64,000 nt of DNA from SVQP01 sp045603085 (lineage in GTDB: Bacteria; Bacillota; Clostridia; Oscillospirales; CAG-272): contig JAZULL010000059.1 in the NCBI GenBank assembly GCA_045603085.1, positions 1 through 64,000 of the forward strand. The letters are read 5' to 3'. The notes beneath the pieces are model-generated. The model made no database searches and was not told the DNA's origin. It worked only from the letters and a program-made list of their open reading frames with translations. Of the stretch, positions 25,633-34,337 are shown piece by piece. Position 1 is the stretch's first letter. Each line of letters starts with the position of its first letter. The translations under genes were made by a program, and so were the position numbers.

Positions 25633-26472
25633 ATGAGAGAATTTGCAAATCAAAATTACGATGCAGAGAGAGCCTTTTACGGCCAAAAGGATATTTGCGT
25701 ACATAACTGCCGCTTTGCAGGTCCCGCTGACGGTGAGAGCGCGTTCAAGGAGTGCGCAGACGTCAAGGTGCGGGAATGTGAGTTTGACCTGCGCTATCCC
25801 TTCTGGCACGTGCAGGGGCTTGCCATTGATCAATGTCACTTAAGCGAGACCTGCCGCGCCGCGCTGTGGTATTCGGACAGTATTCAGATCACCAACACTG
25901 AGCTGCACGGCATTAAGGCCTTACGCGAATGCCATGACGTTCAGATCAGTAATTGCAGCATCCGCTCGGCCGAATTTGGCTGGATGAGCGGTGACGTGCG
26001 CATGCAGGACGTGACGGCCGAGGGCGAGTATTTTATGTTCCGCGGCAGAAATCTGCATTTTGAGAACATGACCTTCAAGGGAAAATATTCCTTCCAGTAC
26101 GTGGAGAACGCTACCTTTGAGAATTGCGACCTGGATACTAAGGACGCATTCTGGCATGCCAAAAACGTGGTGGTCAGAAACTGCCGCGTCAAGGGTGAGT
26201 ATCTGGCGTGGTATTGCGAGGACGTCACGTTTGAGCATTGCGTTATCATCGGCACACAGCCGCTGTGCTATTGTAAGGGGTTGACGCTGATCGATTGCGA
26301 AATGCACGGGTGCGATCTGGCGTTTGAGAAGAGTGAGGTGCAGGCAAAGGTCACCACACCCGTCATCAGCATCAAAAATCCGCTTTCGGGATGCATTCGC
26401 GTACCCGAGGCGGGCGAAATCATTCGCGATCTGCCCGAGGCAAAGGGTAAGGTCGAGATTGGAGGAATATAA
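25633..26472 (+). CDS. DUF3737 right-handed beta-helix protein
   Basis: A 279-residue protein. Regular repeats of about 20 residues with periodic hydrophobic and Cys/Asn positions (for instance VHNCRF, VRECEF, IDQCHL, ISNCSI, FENCDL, VRNCRV) indicate a right-handed parallel beta-helix. The whole protein matches DUF3737, a cytoplasmic bacterial family of unknown activity related in fold to polysaccharide lyases. It starts 3 nt after the GH127 stop and ends one base into the next gene's ATG, so it belongs to the same operon. A role in sugar or glycan metabolism is suggested only by context. Confidence 0.85.
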   Translation: MREFANQNYDAERAFYGQKDICVHNCRFAGPADGESAFKECADVKVRECEFDLRYPFWHVQGLAIDQCHLSETCRAALWYSDSIQITNTELHGIKALRECHDVQISNCSIRSAEFGWMSGDVRMQDVTAEGEYFMFRGRNLHFENMTFKGKYSFQYVENATFENCDLDTKDAFWHAKNVVVRNCRVKGEYLAWYCEDVTFEHCVIIGTQPLCYCKGLTLIDCEMHGCDLAFEKSEVQAKVTTPVISIKNPLSGCIRVPEAGEIIRDLPEAKGKVEIGGI

Positions 26473-26837
26473 TGGAAAACAAAGAAAACGTACAAGACGT
26501 AGCGTCCCGGGTAGCCGGGCTTGCCGAGCAGGCGTTTTCCACGGCGCTGGCCTCCACCATCATGGCAGGCTTTCCCGTGGCAAGCATTATCGCCATTTTC
26601 AAGGGCGTCAAGGGTCTGAAGCTGGCAAATGCGGCAAGAGATCTGGCACAGGAGAACGGCTTGAAGACGGGTGCTAAGAATATTGTGGCGCGTGCGCTTG
26701 CCATCAACGGGATTGCAAGTGGGGCGTATGCCACCTTGATCTATCTGTTTTTTGCGCTGATGTACGTGGCATGGATTGCAATCTACTTGCTCTGCATACT
26801 GGGCATTTTATTTGCCGGCTTTTTGGCAGGTATATAA
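26472..26837 (+). CDS. Small membrane protein, paralogue 1
   Basis: A 121-residue protein of no family I recognise. The core AF(S)xxLAS, FPVASIIA, GVKGLKLANAARDLA and GLKTGAK is closely shared with the protein encoded 70 nt downstream. An amphipathic or membrane-embedded hydrophobic stretch lies at about 24-48 and two membrane helices at about 78-121. There is no signal peptide. The ATG overlaps the last base of the DUF3737 stop, with GGAGGAA upstream. Confidence 0.65.
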   Translation: MENKENVQDVASRVAGLAEQAFSTALASTIMAGFPVASIIAIFKGVKGLKLANAARDLAQENGLKTGAKNIVARALAINGIASGAYATLIYLFFALMYVAWIAIYLLCILGILFAGFLAGI

Positions 26838-26843
26838 AAATAC

Positions 26844-26872
26844 TTGCAAAATAAAAAATACTGTGCTATAAT
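26844..26872 (+). promoter_or_regulatory. Promoter of paralogue 2
   Basis: TTGCAA (26844-26849), 17 nt, TATAAT (26867-26872), 34 nt upstream of the next start codon. Confidence 0.8.
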
Positions 26873-26906
26873 GAATTGAAATCAATACATATTATGGAGG
26901 ATTATT

Positions 26907-27347
26907 ATGGATAATCAAAACTTCAATACCGAAAGAGAGCCTCTGCCCACCTTTGATGCAGAGCCTGATTTTACCGCGACTACCACTATTGAGGCAGCTC
27001 CCGCTTCTGCAGAGCCTGAGGCAGCTGCGGCTCCCGAGCGTGATCCGATGATCGACGTGTTTGCCGGTCAGGCCTTTTCCAAGGGTCTTGCTTCCGTGAT
27101 CCTGTCCCAGTTCCCCATCGCATCCATCATTGGTCTTGTTATGGGCTCTAAGGGTCTGAAGAGTGCCAACATGGCGCGCGACCTGGCAAATGCACAGGGT
27201 GTTAAGGGCGGCGGCAAGTATATGGTCGGCCGTATCCTGTCCACCGTTGGCAAGTTCACCAGCTTGTTCTACACCGTTTTCTGGGCACTGTACGGTGTGT
27301 TCATGGTGCTGTACGTTGCACTGATTATTCTTTCCGGTCTGCTTTAA
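26907..27347 (+). CDS. Small membrane protein, paralogue 2
   Basis: A 146-residue protein, paralogous to the preceding one: it repeats AFSKGLASVI, FPIASIIGLVMGSKGLKSANMARDLA and GVKGGGKYMVGR. It differs in an extra N-terminal acidic Ala/Pro/Glu-rich segment (about 1-45), and it has its own promoter. A hydrophobic region at about 57-80 and C-terminal membrane helices (about 112-146) are predicted. The conserved KGLK and ARDLA segment would lie between hydrophobic parts, probably on one membrane face. The function is unknown. GGAGG precedes the ATG by 8 nt. Confidence 0.7.
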   Translation: MDNQNFNTEREPLPTFDAEPDFTATTTIEAAPASAEPEAAAAPERDPMIDVFAGQAFSKGLASVILSQFPIASIIGLVMGSKGLKSANMARDLANAQGVKGGGKYMVGRILSTVGKFTSLFYTVFWALYGVFMVLYVALIILSGLL

Positions 27348-27358
27348 GGTGAACTGAA

Positions 27359-27781
27359 ATGGATGCATCCTTTGCCAAGTGGTTGGAGCAAAACGGTCTG
27401 GTTCTGGCCTTTTGCACCAGCGCAGGTGATTGCGTGTACGTCAACCGTCAAAAGAGATTTGGCGTACTGGAAAAGTTCGATGAGCGCGGCGTGCAATCGT
27501 TTTATCTGGACGACGTTGTGTTGTTTGAAACCCGTGATGACGAAAAGCTGATCGCGCGCTGGGCTAAAAATGGCATTTGGAGCGTAGAGCCCAAATCCGA
27601 AAGATACTCCACCAATGAGATGTATATCTGCTTCCAATTGGCGGACGGTAAAAAGCTCAGATTACAGTTGTTCAGAGCCGCCGATCGAAATGTCGAGCGA
27701 GACTCCGAGGCACACAAAAGATTGTACCGCTATGCTTGCAATTCTTCTCAATGTTTGTATAATCTGATTGCCGGAAAATAA
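27359..27781 (+). CDS. Uncharacterised protein, 140 residues
   Basis: A 140-residue soluble protein I do not recognise. It is predicted mostly beta-stranded (LVLAFCTSAG, FGVLEKFDERG, QSFYLDDVVLFETRDDEKL, MYICFQLADG, LRLQLF) with a helical C-terminal segment holding two Cys. The pattern resembles a small PH- or SH3-like barrel, but that is only an impression. It starts 11 nt after paralogue 2, so it shares its transcript, and ends at a strong terminator. Confidence 0.6.
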   Translation: MDASFAKWLEQNGLVLAFCTSAGDCVYVNRQKRFGVLEKFDERGVQSFYLDDVVLFETRDDEKLIARWAKNGIWSVEPKSERYSTNEMYICFQLADGKKLRLQLFRAADRNVERDSEAHKRLYRYACNSSQCLYNLIAGK

Positions 27782-27819
27782 AAAAAGAGTGATATCTCGC
27801 AAGAGATATCACTCTTTTT
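27782..27819. terminator. Bidirectional terminator containing AGTGATAT
   Basis: AAAAAGAGTGATATCTC and its perfect complement (17 bp) flank the loop GCAA, with a T5 run at each end. It serves the convergent genes on both sides. The stem contains AGTGATAT, the spacer sequence of the hairpin ladders. Confidence 0.92.
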
Positions 27820-27832
27820 CTGTTGCAGAGCA

Positions 27833-28570
27833 TTATTTTTCCATGTCCTGCAGATAAAGCTCCGCCTCCATGCAGGTGATGCCGTGCTGATTGACCACGC
27901 GGAACAAATATCCGTTTTCGCTCTCTGCGCGCAAAATGGTCAGAACGTCGCCGTAAGCGGCCTCATGCTGGTAGGACAGCGAAAATCCGCTGACAAACTT
28001 GCCAAGCATGTCCGGCACGTAATCGCACAGCATGTCGGGATATTTGGTGTTGTTCATGTGCATGTTGTAATCCAGGTCGGAATAGCGAACCTCGCGCTTG
28101 CCAACCTCGGTCAGCTGCACCGATGAGGTGATGCGGGCGCGGCGGGGGAGCTCGCTTTTATCGATCGGATCGTCCTCGGGAAAGGATGCCGCGGGAATAA
28201 AATCCTCGGACTTGATAAAGCTGCGATCCTTGAGGTTGACAAGTGCCCATTCCGAGTTGGCGCGCGCATAGACCACGCCGTCGTATTCGATCTCGAAGCA
28301 ACGGTTGAAGGTAAAGGAGCGTGAGGGCGGACACCACGTATTGACCCAGATGCGGATGTAGGGCGGGAGCGGCGCGTCGATGCTGACCTGAATACGGCTG
28401 AGCAAAAATCCAACGCCGTCGTGCTCGTGCATTCTGTCAAGGTCCAGCTCTGCGGCGCGGCACTGTCTGTTGGCACATTCCTGCATATACATCAGGATCT
28501 GCGAGGGGCGAATGATCAGATCGGGGTCCGTATCGTGCCATTTTGTCAGAAAATGTTCGGTATGTTTCAT
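27833..28570 (-). CDS. Acyl-ACP thioesterase
   Basis: A 245-residue double hot-dog thioesterase of the FatA/FatB-like bacterial type. An N-terminal hot-dog (about 1-125) has the ILMYMQECANRQ helix, and a C-terminal hot-dog (about 140-245) contains VRYSDLDYNMHMNNTKYPDM, where the Asp-x-Asn-x-His-like set is the expected catalytic region. The enzyme releases free fatty acids from acyl-ACP. The start at 28570 is set by GGAGAT 6 nt upstream; an upstream in-frame ATG lacks a site. It is monocistronic between two terminators. Confidence 0.88.
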   Translation of the reverse strand: MKHTEHFLTKWHDTDPDLIIRPSQILMYMQECANRQCRAAELDLDRMHEHDGVGFLLSRIQVSIDAPLPPYIRIWVNTWCPPSRSFTFNRCFEIEYDGVVYARANSEWALVNLKDRSFIKSEDFIPAASFPEDDPIDKSELPRRARITSSVQLTEVGKREVRYSDLDYNMHMNNTKYPDMLCDYVPDMLGKFVSGFSLSYQHEAAYGDVLTILRAESENGYLFRVVNQHGITCMEAELYLQDMEK

Positions 28571-28631
28571 AGCAATATCTCCATGCCGCCCACGGGGCGG
28601 CTCAAATAGTGATGGAAGCTTCTCCAAAAAA

Positions 28632-28658
28632 CGGAGCTGTCGAGGGTCGACAGCTCCG
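28632..28658 (-). terminator. Terminator of the aldolase gene
   Basis: CGGAGCTGTCGA pairs with TCGACAGCTCCG (12 bp, GGG loop). TTTTTT follows on the minus strand. Confidence 0.88.
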
Positions 28659-28673
28659 AAAAATCAGTTGATT

Positions 28674-29609
28674 TTAGAGGGTGTTAGAGGAGCCCAGCAC
28701 GTTCTTGATCTTGTGCTGAACCATCTTCTTGACCTCGGAGCGGGCAACGGTCAGGTATCCGCGGGGGTCAAATACGTCGGGCTGGTTGTGCATGACGCGG
28801 CGAATACCTGCGGTCATGGCCAGACGGATGTCGGAGTCAATATTGATCTTACAAACCGAGCTTCTTGCGGCCTGGCGCAGCATGTCCTCGGGAATGCCGA
28901 TTGCGTCGGGCATCCGGCCGCCCAGCGCGTTGATTTCTGCAACGTAGTCCTGGGGAACCGACGAAGCGCCATGCAGAACGATGGGGAATTCGGGCAGACG
29001 GCGGGAGATCTCCTCCAGCACGTCAAAGCGGAGCTGAGGCTTGGTGCCGGGCTTGAACTTATAAGCGCCGTGGCTGGTGCCGATGGCGATAGCCAGCGAG
29101 TCAACGCCGGTGCGGGTGACGAATTCCTCAACCTCGTCGGGGTTGGTAAACATTGCGTCCTCGGCAGAGACCTTGACGTCATCCTCAATGCCTGCCAGCT
29201 TGCCAAGCACACCCTCAACGACAACGCCGTGCGCGTGCGCGTATTCCACGACCTTGCGGGTCAGGGCAATGTTGCCCTCGAAGGAGTGGTGAGAGCCGTC
29301 GATCATAACCGAGGTAAAGCCGCCGTCGATGCAGGACTTGCAGATCTCGAAATCTGCGCCGTGGTCAAGGTGCAGGGCAATATCGATGCCGGTGTCACGG
29401 ATAGCGGCGTTTGCCAGAGCCATGAGGTATTCGTGCTTGGCGTACTTTCTTGCGCCGGCGGATACCTGCAGGATCACGGGAGAGTTCTCCTCCTGAGCCG
29501 CTTCGGTGATCGCCTGAATAATTTCCATGTTGTTGATGTTGAAAGCGCCGATGGCGTAACCGCCGCGGTAAGCCTTCTTAAACATTTCTGTAGTTGTAAC
29601 AAGTGCCAT
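28674..29609 (-). CDS. fba: Fructose-bisphosphate aldolase, class II
   Basis: A 311-residue zinc aldolase that cleaves fructose 1,6-bisphosphate into triose phosphates in glycolysis. LHLDHGADFE (about 80-89) holds the first metal His, GTSHGAYKF (about 178) a second, and VLHGASSVP (about 205-213) a third plus phosphate contacts. The YAIGAFNINN opening is typical of class II enzymes. The start at 29609 has CCGGAGGAAA upstream. It has its own promoter and terminator. With pyruvate kinase 0.7 kb away it gives two glycolytic genes close together, but on opposite strands. Confidence 0.95.
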   Translation of the reverse strand: MALVTTTEMFKKAYRGGYAIGAFNINNMEIIQAITEAAQEENSPVILQVSAGARKYAKHEYLMALANAAIRDTGIDIALHLDHGADFEICKSCIDGGFTSVMIDGSHHSFEGNIALTRKVVEYAHAHGVVVEGVLGKLAGIEDDVKVSAEDAMFTNPDEVEEFVTRTGVDSLAIAIGTSHGAYKFKPGTKPQLRFDVLEEISRRLPEFPIVLHGASSVPQDYVAEINALGGRMPDAIGIPEDMLRQAARSSVCKINIDSDIRLAMTAGIRRVMHNQPDVFDPRGYLTVARSEVKKMVQHKIKNVLGSSNTL

Positions 29610-29641
29610 TTTGGGTTTCCTCCGGAAAAATTTCTACCGAT

Positions 29642-29670
29642 ATTCTATCATATTTTGCGCCTAAAATCAA
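29642..29670 (-). promoter_or_regulatory. Promoter of the aldolase gene
   Basis: On the minus strand, TTGATT (29665-29670), 17 nt, TAGAAT (29642-29647), 33 nt upstream of the start codon. Confidence 0.65.
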
Positions 29671-29697
29671 GAGATATCAGGATATTTTCGCAAAAAT

Positions 29698-30102
29698 TCA
29701 TCCGATTGTTTGATTCCCGTCATGCTCCCGCGATGCCACGGCCGCGCCGCTCTGCGTGCCAAGGCCAAAGCTGACCGCAATGGCGTTGTCCACCCGTTGC
29801 ATGACTGATTCGTCCAGATGTCCCATCTTTTCTTTCAAGCGGCGCTTATCCAGCGTGCGGATCTGCTCCAGCAGCACTACAGAGTCCTTGGAAAGCCCCG
29901 CCTTATCGGCATATATGTCGATGTGAGTGGGCAGACGGGTCTTGCCCAGGCGAGAGGTGATGGCGGCGGCGATCACGGTCGGGCTGTATTTGTTTCCAAC
30001 GTCGTTCTGAATGATCAGCACGGGGCGAAGTCCCCCTTGCTCCGAGCCCACCACGGGGGAGAGATCTGCGTAGTAAATATCACCGCGTTTTACGGTTATC
30101 AT
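29698..30102 (-). CDS. mazF: MazF/PemK-type mRNA endoribonuclease
   Basis: A 134-residue toxin-family RNase. It opens with KRGDIYYADLSPVVGSEQGG, the conserved MazF start, with RPVLIIQND and the catalytic-loop TSRLGKTRLPTH following. The protein resembles Bacillus NdoA. Compared with NdoA (about 116 residues) it has a C-terminal extension rich in Gly, Ala and charged residues. MazF cuts single-stranded mRNA at short motifs. No MazE-like antitoxin gene lies next to it; the upstream neighbour is the divergent pyk gene. The start at 30102 is set by AGGAGG 7 nt upstream. Confidence 0.9.
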   Translation of the reverse strand: MITVKRGDIYYADLSPVVGSEQGGLRPVLIIQNDVGNKYSPTVIAAAITSRLGKTRLPTHIDIYADKAGLSKDSVVLLEQIRTLDKRRLKEKMGHLDESVMQRVDNAIAVSFGLGTQSGAAVASREHDGNQTIG

Positions 30103-30268
30103 GGTATGCCTCCTGCTTTGATATGTTGATGTAATGTCATTGTTGCCGTGCATGCCGGATTTTAATCGCGCACGTTTGATATTGCAGTATATACCGTTTA
30201 TCGACAAAATGCCCCACGGCGCGCAGGCGTGGGGCGATTAAAAATCAGTAAAAAGATGCGAATTTTTG

Positions 30269-30297
30269 TTGCATTGATTCCTTGTGTGTGGTATAAT
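30269..30297 (+). promoter_or_regulatory. Promoter of pyk
   Basis: TTGCAT (30269-30274), 17 nt, TATAAT (30292-30297), 29 nt upstream of the start codon. Confidence 0.8.
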
Positions 30298-30326
30298 AAA
30301 CTTAGAATATATTATGGAGGCGGAAT

Positions 30327-31739
30327 ATGCGCAAAACCAAAATTATTTGTACCATAGGACCTGCCACTCAGAGCGAAGATACCTTGCGCGGACTTTGCAA
30401 GGCGGGCATGAACGTAGCAAGACTTAACTTTTCTCATAACACACACGAGGATCACCAGAAGAGAATTGACAGCATCAAGAAGGTAAGAGCCGAGCTGGAT
30501 ATGCCGATTGCCATCATGCTGGACACCAAGGGACCCGAGTACCGTATCAAGACCTTTGAGAACGGCAGCGTGACGCTGTCCGAGGGACAGAGATTCACGT
30601 TCACGGCAGACGAGGTGGAGGGCAACGAGAGTATCGTGTCGGTCAGCTATGCCGAGCTGGTGCATGAGCTTGTGCCCGGAGATACCATTCTGCTCAATAA
30701 CGGACTTCTGATCTTCCACGTAGAGGAGATCGAGGGCAGAAATATTCACTGTCGCGTGATTTGCGGCGGCGAGTTGTCCAACCGCAAGAGCATGAGCTTC
30801 CCCGGCAAGGTCTTGAAGCAGAAGTATCTGTCGGAACAGGACAAGAGTGATATTGCGTTTGGCGTCAAGAACGGTGTGGATTTTATTGCCTGCTCGTTTG
30901 TTTCCTGCAAGCAGGATCTGATCGACGTGCGCAATTATCTTTCCGAGATCGGCGGCGAGGGTGTTGACCTGATCGCCAAGATTGAGAACCAGTCGGGTTA
31001 TGATCATATTGAAGAGATCTGTGAGGTCTGCGACGGCATTATGGTCGCGCGCGGAGATATGGGCGTGGAAGTCCCCTTTGAGCAGCTGCCCGCTATGCAG
31101 AAAACGCTGATCACCAAGTGCAGAATGCTTGGCAAGCGCGTCATTACCGCAACCGAGATGTTAGAGAGCATGATCTACAATCCCAGACCCACCAGAGCAG
31201 AGATCTCGGACGTTGCAAATGCGGTGTACGACGGCACCAGCGCCATCATGCTGTCGGGCGAGACCGCAATGGGTAAGTATCCCGTGCAGACGGTGCAGGT
31301 CATGTCCAAGATCGCCGAGACGACCGAGAACAACATTGACTACACCGATATTTTCTACGGTACCGAGTTCAAGATCAAGAACACGGTGGACGCGATTTCG
31401 CATGCAACCTGCGCGGTTGCCGTGGATATTGATGCCAAGGCCATCGTTGCCTGCTCGCTGTCGGGCATGACGGCGCGCATGGTATCGCGTTTCCGTTGTC
31501 CCGTGGACATTATCGGTCTGACCACTGACGAGGCCACCTACCGCAAGCTGGCGCTTTCCTGGGGCGTCATTCCCGCGCTGTGCGAGAAGTACCCCTCGAC
31601 CGACGTGCTGTTCTATACGGCTACCAAGATGGCACCCAAGCTACTTCCCATGCAAAAGGGTGACAGCATCGTTATCACGGGCGGCAACACCACCGGCGTT
31701 TCGGGCAATACCAGCCTGATCAAGGTGGAGCAGATTTGA
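30327..31739 (+). CDS. pyk: Pyruvate kinase
   Basis: A 470-residue enzyme that transfers phosphate from phosphoenolpyruvate to ADP, the last step of glycolysis. It opens with KTKIICTIGPA and contains MNVARLNFSHN, MLDTKGPEYR and MVARGDMGVEVPFEQLP (metal and substrate site, about 240-257). The C-terminal allosteric domain is present, ending in IVITGGNTTGVSGNT. The extra C-terminal PEP-utiliser domain found in Bacillus pyruvate kinase is absent. GGAGG precedes the ATG. It is monocistronic. Confidence 0.96.
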   Translation: MRKTKIICTIGPATQSEDTLRGLCKAGMNVARLNFSHNTHEDHQKRIDSIKKVRAELDMPIAIMLDTKGPEYRIKTFENGSVTLSEGQRFTFTADEVEGNESIVSVSYAELVHELVPGDTILLNNGLLIFHVEEIEGRNIHCRVICGGELSNRKSMSFPGKVLKQKYLSEQDKSDIAFGVKNGVDFIACSFVSCKQDLIDVRNYLSEIGGEGVDLIAKIENQSGYDHIEEICEVCDGIMVARGDMGVEVPFEQLPAMQKTLITKCRMLGKRVITATEMLESMIYNPRPTRAEISDVANAVYDGTSAIMLSGETAMGKYPVQTVQVMSKIAETTENNIDYTDIFYGTEFKIKNTVDAISHATCAVAVDIDAKAIVACSLSGMTARMVSRFRCPVDIIGLTTDEATYRKLALSWGVIPALCEKYPSTDVLFYTATKMAPKLLPMQKGDSIVITGGNTTGVSGNTSLIKVEQI

Positions 31740-31751
31740 TTAATAACAAGG

Positions 31752-31788
31752 AAAAGAGGGAGAAACCCATGGGTTTCTCCCTCTTTTT
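31752..31788. terminator. Bidirectional terminator between pyk and the opp operon
   Basis: AAAGAGGGAGAAACCC and its complement form a stem of about 16 bp with a 2-nt loop, flanked by A- and T-runs. It ends both pyk and the convergent opp operon. Confidence 0.9.
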
Positions 31789-31793
31789 TCATT

Positions 31794-32060
31794 TTAATGC
31801 GCGATGGTAAAGAAGATCCAAGTGATCAGAAACGACAGGAAGATGATGCCCAGCGTGATCATCATGGGCCAGAACATCAGCCTGACTGCCGCAATATAGG
31901 TGCGGAACTGCTTACGGAGCGTGCCCTTGGCACCGGGGTCTCTCGGCTTTTCGCCGGGACGGCGGCTTGCATCCTCAAGCGGCTGCATATCGACTACGGT
32001 CGAGCCGTCGTCCACGTAGCGGATTTTTTCCTTCTTTTGCTTTTTCTCTTTGTTTGCCAT
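31794..32060 (-). CDS. Small membrane protein ending the opp operon
   Basis: An 88-residue protein. A Lys/Glu-rich N-terminus (MANKEKKQKKEK) and a charged Pro-containing stretch precede one or two closely spaced membrane helices (about 58-86, WPMMITLGIIFLSFLITWIFF). The N-terminus is expected inside the cell. It starts 2 nt after the oppF stop, so it is co-translated with the transporter. Its position suggests an accessory role to the permease; no function is known. Confidence 0.6.
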   Translation of the reverse strand: MANKEKKQKKEKIRYVDDGSTVVDMQPLEDASRRPGEKPRDPGAKGTLRKQFRTYIAAVRLMFWPMMITLGIIFLSFLITWIFFTIAH

Positions 32061-32062
32061 GC

Positions 32063-33181
32063 TCAGTCCTCGGCATACATGTGGCAGGCGGCAAAGTGGC
32101 CGGGCTCTACCTCACGGTATGCGGGTGTGACGTGCTTGCATTTCTCCTTGGCATAGGGGCAACGCGTGTGGAAACGGCAGCCCTTGGGGGGATTTGCAGG
32201 CGAGGGGATGTCGCCTCCCAGCACCATGCGGTGCATCTTGGCGTCGGGGTCGGGATTGGGAATGGCCGAGAACAGCGCCTTGGTGTAGGGGTGCAGGGGA
32301 TTGTCGAAAATATCCTTCTTTGCACCGAATTCCATCATCGAGCCAAGGTACATAACACCGATCTTGTCCGAGATGAACTTGACGACAGACAAATCGTGAG
32401 AGATGAACAGATACGTCAGATTCATGGACTTCTGCAGCTCTTTTAAGAGGTTGATGATCTGCGCCTGAATGGATACATCCAGCGCGGAGACCGGCTCGTC
32501 ACAGATGACCAGCTTGGGGTTGACCGAAAGTGCACGCGCAATACAGATACGCTGACGCTGACCGCCCGAGAATTCATGGGGGTAACGCTCGTAGTAATAA
32601 TCGCGCAGACCGCACTTTTCCATCAGATCCAGCACGTATTCCTTGACCTGGCTCTCGGGCACGATCTTATGCACGCGCACGGGCTCGGAGAGAATGTCGC
32701 CAACCGTGCTTCTGGGGGGCAAGGAGGAATAGGGGTCCTGGAAAATGATCTGCATCTCGGTGCGCAGCTTACGCATCTTGGCCGAGGAGTAGTTGGTGAT
32801 ATCCTCGCCATCGAACAGGATCTGTCCGCCGCTGGAGGGGTGGAGCTTGAGAATGGTTCTGCCCATGGTGGTCTTGCCACAGCCCGACTCGCCAACGATA
32901 CCCAGCGTCTCGCCGGGGCACAGCACAAAGGAAACGTCGTCCACCGCGATCAGCTCCTGCTGCACCTTACCGGTCAGCGATTTCTTGATGGGGAACGCCT
33001 TGCGCAGGTGTCTGACCTCCAAAAGCGCATTCGGATCGGGGGCTTTCTGCGCGTCGGCCTTGACTGCCTCGGCCTTTGCCTTTGCTACCTCTGCGGCAAG
33101 AGCCGCATCGTCATAGGTGACCTCGGCCTCGGGCGCGCTTTCCCAGCGCGCAAGGGCAGATTCAAACGTGATATCAGCCAT
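32063..33181 (-). CDS. oppF: Oligopeptide ABC transporter ATPase OppF
   Basis: A 372-residue ATPase of the dipeptide/oligopeptide importer. An unusual N-terminal Ala/Glu/Lys-rich extension (about 1-50) precedes the ATPase domain: Walker A GESGCGKTT, signature FSGGQRQR, Walker B LVICDEPVSALD. The C-terminal oligo_HPY-type region carries the cysteine pattern CRFHTRCPYAKEKC, where related OppF/DppF subunits can hold an iron-sulfur cluster. It overlaps oppD by 8 nt and heterodimerises with it to drive peptide import. Confidence 0.92.
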   Translation of the reverse strand: MADITFESALARWESAPEAEVTYDDAALAAEVAKAKAEAVKADAQKAPDPNALLEVRHLRKAFPIKKSLTGKVQQELIAVDDVSFVLCPGETLGIVGESGCGKTTMGRTILKLHPSSGGQILFDGEDITNYSSAKMRKLRTEMQIIFQDPYSSLPPRSTVGDILSEPVRVHKIVPESQVKEYVLDLMEKCGLRDYYYERYPHEFSGGQRQRICIARALSVNPKLVICDEPVSALDVSIQAQIINLLKELQKSMNLTYLFISHDLSVVKFISDKIGVMYLGSMMEFGAKKDIFDNPLHPYTKALFSAIPNPDPDAKMHRMVLGGDIPSPANPPKGCRFHTRCPYAKEKCKHVTPAYREVEPGHFAACHMYAED

Positions 33182-34319
33182 TTGCCGTGTCCTCCTTGTC
33201 GTAAAGATGGCAGGAAACGAAATGCGTGGGGCTGACCTGAATCATGCCGGGATAATCTCCCGAGCACTTGTCGCAGGCGCGGTCGCATCTTTCCTTGAAG
33301 TAGCAGTGGGTGGGCATGTTCAGGGGGTTGGGAACGTTGCCGGGAATGTTGAACAGCACGTCGCTGTCCGAATTCATGGTGGGCTTGGATTTCTGCAGGC
33401 CGATGGTGTAGGGGTGCATGGGATTTTTGAAGATCTCCTGCACGGTACCTCTTTCGATGACCTTACCTGCATACATGACCACCACGTAATCTGCCATTTC
33501 GGCAATGACGCCAAGGTCATGGGTGATCAGCATGATAGAGCCGTTGATCTTGTCCTTAAGGTCGCGGAGCAGATCGAGGATCTGCGCCTGAATGGTCACG
33601 TCCAGCGCGGTGGTAGGCTCGTCCGCAATGATCAGACGGGGATTGCACACCAGTGCCATGGAGATCATAACGCGCTGTCTCATACCGCCCGAAAGCTCGT
33701 GGGGGTAGGAGTTGTAAACGCGCTCGGGTGCGGCAATGCCCACAAGCCTGAGCATTTCCAGCGAGCGAGCCTGCGCCTGCTCGGCACTCGCCTCGGGATT
33801 GTGAATATAGGTCACCTCATCCAGCTGGTCGCCGATGGTAAAGATGGGGTTGAGCGAGGTCATGGGCTCCTGGAAGATCATGGCGATCTCCTTGCCGCGG
33901 ATGCGGTAGATCTCACTCATCGGCATCTCGGCGATGTTATAGGTCTTGTCCTCGGCCGCGAACCGGATCGCACCGGAATAGATCTGACCGGTCGGACCCT
34001 GCAAAAGACGCATGACCGACATGGAGGTCACGCTCTTGCCGCAGCCGGACTCGCCCACGATACCCACGGTCTTATTTTTAGGGATCTCGAAGGAAACGCC
34101 GTTGACCGCCTTGACCACACCCTGATCGGTAAAGAAGTAGGTGTGCAGGTCGTCGATCTCAAGAATATTGTTCGGATCCTTCATTTCGCAAAGGAATTCC
34201 TCTTCCTTTGCGCGGCGGTTCTTTTTGGCTTCAAGAGCCATCATCACCTTTTTGTTCTGCTTGGCGATGGCACGGATCTCACGACCCGAGAGATAGGAGG
34301 ACTTTTTCTTTTCTTTCAT
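33174..34319 (-). CDS. oppD: Oligopeptide ABC transporter ATPase OppD
   Basis: A 381-residue ATPase. A basic N-terminal extension (about 1-45, rich in Lys/Arg/Glu) precedes the ATPase domain with Walker A GESGCGKS, signature LSGGMRQRV and Walker B LIIADEPTTALD. The C-terminal region has YFKERCDRACDKCSG, the OppD/DppD cysteine cluster. It pairs with OppF. It starts 18 nt after the oppC stop and overlaps oppF. Confidence 0.92.
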   Translation of the reverse strand: MKEKKKSSYLSGREIRAIAKQNKKVMMALEAKKNRRAKEEEFLCEMKDPNNILEIDDLHTYFFTDQGVVKAVNGVSFEIPKNKTVGIVGESGCGKSVTSMSVMRLLQGPTGQIYSGAIRFAAEDKTYNIAEMPMSEIYRIRGKEIAMIFQEPMTSLNPIFTIGDQLDEVTYIHNPEASAEQAQARSLEMLRLVGIAAPERVYNSYPHELSGGMRQRVMISMALVCNPRLIIADEPTTALDVTIQAQILDLLRDLKDKINGSIMLITHDLGVIAEMADYVVVMYAGKVIERGTVQEIFKNPMHPYTIGLQKSKPTMNSDSDVLFNIPGNVPNPLNMPTHCYFKERCDRACDKCSGDYPGMIQVSPTHFVSCHLYDKEDTANG

Positions 34320-34337
34320 ATTCGGTTGTCCTCCTTC

